Positions 14,836 through 19,725 of a DNA stretch of 19,725 bases are shown here, piece by piece; position 1 is the first letter of the stretch, and every line of letters starts with the position of its first letter. A program made the position numbers and the translations under genes. A model generated the notes under the pieces. That model was not told where the DNA came from, made no database searches, and worked only from the letters and a program-made list of their open reading frames with translations. The DNA is taken from NCBI GenBank assembly GCA_050186055.1, contig JBFWYV010000058.1:1-19725 (forward strand). The letters run 5' to 3'. The stretch is from CAMDPA01 sp050186055 (GTDB lineage Bacteria > Pseudomonadota > Alphaproteobacteria > Rhizobiales > Hyphomicrobiaceae).

Positions 14836-15312
14836 CTACTGCGCTTGAGAGGTACCCCCGAAAACGACGTCCTTCTCTTCGATCCAGCGTGTCCCGTCCG
14901 CCAGTTGCACCTCGAGCCGATGCGTTCGCGGCGACCGGAATTTGACCGCCATGGGGAGATTGAGCTGCCTCGTCGACACCCGCACGCCATCCGATCCGAT
15001 CTCGGAATAGTACATCACGACTGACGACGATCTAAAGGCCGTGATCTGACCGCCTGCACTCGATACGACCGGTGATGGCTTGAGCGGTAGGGAATTTTGC
15101 TTATCTGCAGCAGCGCTGTGGCCGGTGTCCGTTCCGGAAGCCTGTCCGGATACCACGCTACCGCCGTTGGACAGGGGCGGAGGCGTTGCCCCGGCAACGG
15201 GCAACGCGAGACCGCCGGGGCCGGCCGCCGGTCCGTTCAATTGCGATAATGAGCAGGCGCCTAAAAGAACTATCGATAAGAAGCCAATTGCGCCTGGCAG
15301 CAGGCGAGTCAT
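14836..15312 (-). CDS. Putative lipoprotein linked to capsule export
   Basis: A 158-residue protein with a lipoprotein signal: MTR, a hydrophobic stretch, then LLGAC with Cys at 20. A low-complexity Pro/Gly/Ser/Ala linker (about 25-80) follows. The small C-terminal domain (about 88-155) has alternating strands and ends in a pattern like RLEVQLADGTRWIEEKDVVF, quoted only for its strand-turn look. I do not recognise the family. As the first gene of the minus-strand unit with KpsE and KpsT, it may sit in the periplasm or outer membrane beside the export channel. It is far too small to be the KpsD/CtrA channel. ATG 15312 was chosen over ATG 15336 because it starts the signal peptide directly. Confidence 0.7.
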   Translation of the reverse strand: MTRLLPGAIGFLSIVLLGACSLSQLNGPAAGPGGLALPVAGATPPPLSNGGSVVSGQASGTDTGHSAAADKQNSLPLKPSPVVSSAGGQITAFRSSSVVMYYSEIGSDGVRVSTRQLNLPMAVKFRSPRTHRLEVQLADGTRWIEEKDVVFGGTSQAQ

Positions 15313-15825
15313 GTTTCGAGCTCTCTCACTCAACATTGAAAAGACTGATGAATTTTGTTCCTGACGGGCGTCACGGCCACTGCCTGTCCCGGTCCCGTCT
15401 CAACCTGCTGTACGCATGACTCCCGCTGCGGAATGGCGATCCGAGAGGGAATTTCCACGTTCGAGCAGGCGAGAATAAGTCGGGTTCCCGGTTGCGTCAC
15501 AGGAAATCATTTGCAGCAGCCTGATCATGCCGGCCCCACGCTGAGCGCCCTGACCAGAACCTCTACCGCACCAGTTGGCTTACAGAGCATTGAATCCGGG
15601 CGCTTTCCCCAGAAATTCTGCGGCATCGCCCGTATCTGCCAAATCCACGACAGCCACTCGGCAGATGCTGTCATCAACGTTTGGTTGCGTTGCCAATATG
15701 CAACGGAAGTGGAGATTCGCTGCTTGCCAACGTACACTGAGCCACGACTATGAACTCCCAGGGCTTACATCACGGCACGGGGCAGTTCCAACGACTGTCG
15801 ATGAAACAGAGGCGTCCGGACGCGC
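15313..15825. other. 513-bp divergent intergenic region
   Basis: This separates the divergent lipoprotein and glycosyltransferase genes and should hold promoters for both. Possible frames inside it lack ribosome sites, motifs and typical codon use, so I call no gene. Local base composition is more A/T-rich than the flanking genes. I could not assign a confident -35/-10 pair on either strand. A set of overlapping short inverted repeats lies at 15675-15705. Confidence 0.6.
15675..15705. repeat. Overlapping alternative hairpin arms upstream of the glycosyltransferase
   Basis: CAACG (15675-15679) can pair with CGTTG (15688-15692). CGTTGC (15688-15693) can instead pair with GCAACG (15700-15705) across a CAATAT loop. 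The middle arm is shared, so the two stems exclude each other. The position is about 120 nt before ATG 15826. Confidence 0.3.
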
Positions 15826-16965
15826 ATGGGCGGCGAAGCTCGGCAAACTTCTCAGTCTTCCCCGCCAGAACCCAGCGACGTCGCAAGCGTACGCGACCTC
15901 GCCGCCAGGACCGAGCTGCCGGAAATCGGTCCGCGCACCGACGGAACGCCACCCCAGCCAGCCGTCCCCATTCTCGTCAGTGTCGTGCGCAACGAGATCG
16001 CCCGCTTGCCAGACTTTCTGCGCCACCACAGGCGGCTCGGCATCACGCATTTCGCGTTCATCGACAACGGATCGGATGACGGCAGCCTCGAGTTCCTCTT
16101 CTTACAACCGGATGTCCGCATCTTCGAGGCGGCCGGAAAATTTGACTGGCGCCGCAAGCAAGCCTGGATCACACATCTCATCGGACGCTTGGGACGGCGG
16201 CACTGGTATCTCCTCCTCGACGCCGACGAGCACTGCGTATTCGACGGCAGTCACCAGTCGTCGATAGAGAGCCTTGTCACCCATTTGCAGAGCACCGGCC
16301 GCACGCGCGCACGCGCCGGGCTGGTGGACATGTATTGCGCCTCCCCCATCCTGGCTTCGATCCGCCCCGAAGATGTTGCGCTTCAGGACTTCTATGACCT
16401 TTTTGACGCCGCAACCTACACAGAGCATCGCAACGCCCGCCTGACCTCCCGAACCGGCGGCCCCCGCGCTCGCCTGTTCGGCCAGTTCGTTCCCTCGTTC
16501 CGTCCGCAACTGACCAAATACCCCTTGTTCAAGCTGATGCCGGGTGACATCGCCTACAATCCCCACGTCATCTGGCCACCCGCGGACGAGACCGATGATC
16601 CCTGCCTGATCGGCCTCCTCCACTACAAGTTCGACGCCGATGTTTTCAGCGCGCTTCGCGATGCCGTGACGCGAAAACAGTACTGGAACGAAAGCGCGGA
16701 ATATCGCGTCTGCCTGGACGCCCTCCGGCATGATCCGGAGCTGAGCTTTTTCTGGCATGGCAGCCGCAGCTACCGCAGCCCACAGGACCTGGTCGACTGC
16801 GGGATCATCGACAGCATCCCGCAGCGCCGCCAGGTCCCTCTCTCGACGGAAGCGCTGGCAGATGCGATCGGCAAGGCGGCCCACACAGCCCGCGCCGATG
16901 CGCTGCACCGGCTCCGCGCGCGCCTGCCGACGGCCGCGCCGGCGGCGCGCTCGCCAGTTACATGA
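15826..16965 (+). CDS. Glycosyltransferase family 2-like protein
   Basis: A 379-residue protein whose residues 48-140 form a GT-A type nucleotide-sugar domain of the Glyco_tranf_2_4 kind: VRNE (54-57), HHRRLGITHFAFIDNGSDDGS (about 67-87, quoted in part) and the metal-binding DADE (132-135). Such proteins add sugars to surface polysaccharides. The C-terminal half has conserved-looking aromatic residues (HYKFDADVF, WHGSRSYRSPQDL) and ends in a disordered Ala/Arg tail. No signal peptide or membrane helix is evident, so it probably acts on the cytoplasmic face. ATG 15826 is the first start after an in-frame stop at 15802. It diverges from the capsule-export unit, and its stop is 28 nt from the stop of the convergent SDR gene. 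Confidence 0.85.
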   Translation: MGGEARQTSQSSPPEPSDVASVRDLAARTELPEIGPRTDGTPPQPAVPILVSVVRNEIARLPDFLRHHRRLGITHFAFIDNGSDDGSLEFLFLQPDVRIFEAAGKFDWRRKQAWITHLIGRLGRRHWYLLLDADEHCVFDGSHQSSIESLVTHLQSTGRTRARAGLVDMYCASPILASIRPEDVALQDFYDLFDAATYTEHRNARLTSRTGGPRARLFGQFVPSFRPQLTKYPLFKLMPGDIAYNPHVIWPPADETDDPCLIGLLHYKFDADVFSALRDAVTRKQYWNESAEYRVCLDALRHDPELSFFWHGSRSYRSPQDLVDCGIIDSIPQRRQVPLSTEALADAIGKAAHTARADALHRLRARLPTAAPAARSPVT

Positions 16966-16993
16966 CGTCGTACGGCGTTCAGCTCACGTTGCA

Positions 16994-17752
16994 TCAGATA
17001 CCGAAGCTGCCGCCGCCGTTGACATTGATCCATTCTCCGGTGACGTAGGATGCCGCATCCGAGGCCAGAAAAATGGCGACCTCGGCAATCTCCTCCGGCC
17101 GTCCGATGCGGCCGACGATCGTGCGCTCGCGGACGCGGGCAAGCGCGTTCTCATCGTAGTCGGAGGTCATCGCTGTCGCCGTCGCGCCGGGGCTCACTGC
17201 GTTGACGCGGATGCCGTACGGACCGAACGAGCGCGCCAGCGAGCGATGCAAGGCGACGATCGCGCCCTTGGTCGCGGTATAAGCCGGTCCGCCACGGCCA
17301 TGACCGCCGACGCCGCCGGCAGTCATGGAGTTGGACCCCGTCAGCACGATGGCGCCGCCGCCGTGGTCCTTCATGTAGAGCGCCGTGGCCTTCGACATGA
17401 GGAACGAACCGGTGACATTGACCGCATAAAGCCGCGCAAACTCCTCGGCGTCGAGTTCCTCCCACGTTTTCACGGAGTGTATGCCGGCGAAATGCAACAA
17501 CGCATCGAGCCCGCCAAAGGCATCAATGGTCTCGGTGACGACGCGTCTGCAGTCGTCCCAGCGCGAGACGTCGCAAACGGTGGTGTGCAGCCGGTCCCGA
17601 TCGGTCCCCGCCATGTCGTCGGTGCGGATCCGGGCTAGATCGGCGGCGCAGACCTTGTGTCCGTCCGCCAGCAGCATGCGCATCGCGGCTGCGCCGATGC
17701 CGCTTGCCGCCCCTGTCACGATGAACGTGCGCGAGGCACCCTGCCTGCTCAT
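16994..17752 (-). CDS. Short-chain dehydrogenase/reductase
   Basis: A 252-residue classical SDR: cofactor motif TGAASGIG (13-20), AxxD-like CAADLA after strand 2 (which suggests NAD), HFAG (87-90) in place of the usual NNAG, Asn112 in NVTGSF, YTATK (158-162) and the C-terminal GEWINVNGG. The catalytic Ser should be in GSNS (139-142), which lies 16-18 residues before Tyr158 instead of about 13, because of a Gly-rich insert (GGVGGHGRGG). The substrate cannot be named. It lies 42 nt after the molybdopterin subunit gene and is likely in the same operon. ATG 17752 is fixed by a perfect AGGAGG; the frame is also open to GTG 17782. Confidence 0.93.
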   Translation of the reverse strand: MSRQGASRTFIVTGAASGIGAAAMRMLLADGHKVCAADLARIRTDDMAGTDRDRLHTTVCDVSRWDDCRRVVTETIDAFGGLDALLHFAGIHSVKTWEELDAEEFARLYAVNVTGSFLMSKATALYMKDHGGGAIVLTGSNSMTAGGVGGHGRGGPAYTATKGAIVALHRSLARSFGPYGIRVNAVSPGATATAMTSDYDENALARVRERTIVGRIGRPEEIAEVAIFLASDAASYVTGEWINVNGGGSFGI

Positions 17753-17758
17753 CCCCAG

Positions 17759-17764
17759 CCTCCT
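17759..17764 (-). promoter_or_regulatory. Strong ribosome binding site for the SDR gene
   Basis: On the minus strand AGGAGG (17764-17759) is 6 nt before ATG 17752, an ideal Shine-Dalgarno arrangement. It rules against the upstream in-frame GTG 17782 as the main start. Confidence 0.85.
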
Positions 17765-17794
17765 CTCGTCTGCAACGGCCACACGCCGAGGCGA

Positions 17795-19725
17795 TCATTC
17801 CTGCTTCCGGCCACGCAAGATTGCCCTCAGCCTTGCCGGTGTCATCGGCAATTGAGACGTTGCCCCTGGGATTCCGACCGCATCATCGATTGCAGCAGCG
17901 ATGGCGGCCCCGATCGCGTTCGAGCCGGCCTCGCCGGCGCCCTTCACGCCCAGCGGATTGAGCGGACTGGGCGCATCCTCCGTGACCAGAACACCAATGG
18001 GAGCGGTTTCCGCCGAGGTCGGCAGCAGGTAGTCGGCGAAGGTCACGGCCAGCGGCTGGCCGCGCTCGTCGTAGGTGAACTCCTCCAGCAACGCCCCGCC
18101 CAGCCCTTGCGCCAGTCCGCCGTGGATCTGGCCCTCGACCAGCATCGGGTTGATTGCCTTGCCGATGTCGTAGGCCACCCATGCCCGCTCGAGCTTCGCC
18201 GCACCGGTCTCGGCATCGACCGCGACGACGGCGATGTGCACGCCGTAGGGATAGTTCATGTGGTGCGTAACGAACCAGCCTTCAGCGGACAGTCCCGGCT
18301 CGCGATCGCCTCGCAGCGGCGAGCCAGGGCTAAGCGCCTGCGCGATCTCGGCGAACGTGATCGAGGCCTGCTCCGTCGTGCCCCGGCGTCGAACCACACC
18401 GTCCGCAACCTCGAGCTCCGGAATCGTCGCCTGCATGAGCTCGGCCGCCACCGAGAGCGCCTTGTCGCGCAGCTTGTTGCAGGCGAGCTGCGTTGCCGAT
18501 CCCGTCATCACCGTGACGCGGGAGGCGAACGCACCCATGCCATAGTCGATCAGGTCGGTACGGCCGTGCCGTACTGCGATTGTTTCGAGACGGACGCCAA
18601 GCGTCTCGGCGGCAATCTGAGCGACCACCGTCTCCACGCCCTGGCCCACCGATGCCGCGCCCGTCACCACCTCGACGGCGCCGCTTGAATCGACCGTTGC
18701 GCGGACGCCGTCGAATGGTCCGAGGCCGCTCTTCTCCACGAACACGGCGAGCCCGGCGCCGACCATCTCGCCGTTGGCGCGCCGCTGCTTCAGCGCCTCC
18801 TTCAGGCGCGGCCAGTCGGACAATTCCAATGCCTTCGTCAGCAGACGCGGATAATCGCCCGAATCGAGCACGATCTCTGTCCCCAGCGTGTCGAGGCCGC
18901 GCTTGAACGGCATTACCGCCGGATCGAGAAGGTTGCGCCGCCGGACCTCCACCGGATCGAGACCCAGCCGGCTGGCAACGGCGTCCGCAATCCGCTCACG
19001 GACGAAGGTGCTCTCGTAGCGGCCCGGCGACCGATAGGTACCGCAAGGCGTCTTGTTGGTCAGCCGGATGTGACCTCGGCTGCGGTAGGCCGGGACCTTG
19101 TAGGGGCCGGGCAGCATCGCCGCGGTCAGGTCAGGGACGGTCGCGCCATGGGTGCGTATATAGGCGCCCTGGTCGTGCCAGAACTCATCGTCGATGCCCA
19201 GAATGAGTCCGTCTGCGGACACCGCCGCCTGCACCTTGTGCGTCTGCTGACGGGAATGATTGGCGGCAATCAGGTTTTCGCGCCGGTCCTCGATCCATTT
19301 GACTGGCCGTCCCAGCCTGAGTGCGGCGAGGCAGACGAGGACGTCCTCGGGGTAGAGCTCGCCACGGGTGCCGAAGCCGCCGCCGACGTGACCCTCGTAG
19401 AGATGCATCTTGGACGGCGGCCGGCCGAGCATGCGCGCTATCGCATCCCGGTTCCAATGCGGGACCTTGGCTGCTCCGTGCATTTCCAGGACATCGCGCG
19501 CCGCATCATAGCGGGCGATGGCGCCGCGCGTCTCAAGCGGCACGCCGGCGTGACGGCCGATGCAAAGCTCGAGCTCGATGATGTGCACGGCGTCTCGAAA
19601 TGCCGCCGCGAGATCACCGTAGCTCTTCTCGATGACCGCAGGCTCGTTCATATGCGACTGGTCGAAGGCCACGAGCGGTCCGGCGGCATCGAGGCAAACC
19701 GGAAGCTCCTCGATATCCGCCTCGA
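17795..19725 (-). CDS. Xanthine dehydrogenase-family molybdopterin-binding subunit (5' end missing)
   Basis: The visible 642 residues are the middle and C-terminal parts of a molybdenum hydroxylase large subunit; the frame stays open to the right edge, so the start and the N-terminal domain lie outside. Motifs include HVGGGFG (near 19384, pterin binding), WIEDRREN, GTYRSPGRYE (near 19040), the QGLGGALLEE segment and KGAGEAG with the catalytic Glu (codon 17932-17930). The CoxL loop AYRCSFR is absent and GTYRSPG stands in its place, so this is not a form I CO dehydrogenase. It hydroxylates a heterocycle or aldehyde with water-derived oxygen and needs FAD and 2Fe-2S partners, which must lie to the right if present. 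The SDR gene follows after 42 nt. Confidence 0.93.
   Translation of the reverse strand, partial: EADIEELPVCLDAAGPLVAFDQSHMNEPAVIEKSYGDLAAAFRDAVHIIELELCIGRHAGVPLETRGAIARYDAARDVLEMHGAAKVPHWNRDAIARMLGRPPSKMHLYEGHVGGGFGTRGELYPEDVLVCLAALRLGRPVKWIEDRRENLIAANHSRQQTHKVQAAVSADGLILGIDDEFWHDQGAYIRTHGATVPDLTAAMLPGPYKVPAYRSRGHIRLTNKTPCGTYRSPGRYESTFVRERIADAVASRLGLDPVEVRRRNLLDPAVMPFKRGLDTLGTEIVLDSGDYPRLLTKALELSDWPRLKEALKQRRANGEMVGAGLAVFVEKSGLGPFDGVRATVDSSGAVEVVTGAASVGQGVETVVAQIAAETLGVRLETIAVRHGRTDLIDYGMGAFASRVTVMTGSATQLACNKLRDKALSVAAELMQATIPELEVADGVVRRRGTTEQASITFAEIAQALSPGSPLRGDREPGLSAEGWFVTHHMNYPYGVHIAVVAVDAETGAAKLERAWVAYDIGKAINPMLVEGQIHGGLAQGLGGALLEEFTYDERGQPLAVTFADYLLPTSAETAPIGVLVTEDAPSPLNPLGVKGAGEAGSNAIGAAIAAAIDDAVGIPGATSQLPMTPARLRAILRGRKQE

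Noticed and set aside
15355..15753. A 132-codon open frame in the capsule intergenic region
   Set aside because: Cys- and Thr-rich translation without motifs, no ribosome site and atypical codon use; treated as non-coding.
17657..18688. A 343-codon open frame on the + strand
   Set aside because: It is antisense to both the SDR and the molybdopterin subunit; no family motif was seen.
17795..19725. CO dehydrogenase large subunit (CoxL)
   Set aside because: The form I active-site loop AYRCSFR is missing; GTYRSPG occupies the corresponding region.

Overview
The window is high-GC DNA with dense coding on both strands. Its family make-up points to an alphaproteobacterium, most likely Hyphomicrobiales (Bradyrhizobium/Rhodopseudomonas-like): a multi-HAMP hybrid kinase followed by an HWE-family kinase, small DUF5985-type membrane proteins, phthalate-dioxygenase-type reductase genes, and rhizobial-style KpsE/KpsT capsule export. 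This assignment is inference from gene content; no marker gene fixes the species. Both ends cut through genes: the hybrid kinase runs off the left edge and a molybdenum hydroxylase runs off the right edge.

Region 1 (1-6007, + strand) is a signalling block. A very large hybrid histidine kinase (HAMP repeats, GAF, coiled coil, HisKA/HATPase, three receivers) is followed 17 nt later by a receiver-PAS-HWE kinase. Then come a small winged-helix-like protein and two small three-helix membrane proteins with the same plan. The last three genes are tightly packed. Region 2 (6008-6514) holds a tRNA-Phe on the minus strand with a recognisable promoter whose -35 element lies in a 14-bp tandem duplication.

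Region 3 (6515-11045) is catabolic. On the + strand are a phthalate-dioxygenase-type reductase, a Gfo/Idh/MocA dehydrogenase resembling dihydrodiol dehydrogenases, and a MarR regulator. Converging on the minus strand is a two-gene unit: a luciferase-like flavin monooxygenase, then a deaminase closely resembling fungal cytosine deaminase. No oxygenase partner for the reductase is in the window. Next is a PcfJ-like protein (11190-12359, minus), with a perfect hairpin directly after its stop codon.

Region 4 (12812-16965) is surface polysaccharide. The minus strand reads lipoprotein, KpsE-type inner-membrane/periplasmic protein, KpsT-type ATPase; a glycosyltransferase is divergent on the + strand. 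The KpsM-type permease expected beside KpsT is absent here. Region 5 (16994-19725, minus) has a xanthine-dehydrogenase-family molybdopterin subunit followed by a short-chain dehydrogenase, probably one catabolic operon.

Most of this is recognisable accessory or housekeeping material. The less explained parts are the kinase pair with its winged-helix and DUF5985 followers, the flavin monooxygenase/cytosine deaminase pair, the PcfJ-like protein, and the permease-less capsule export set. I found no CRISPR array, transposase, integrase or phage gene.
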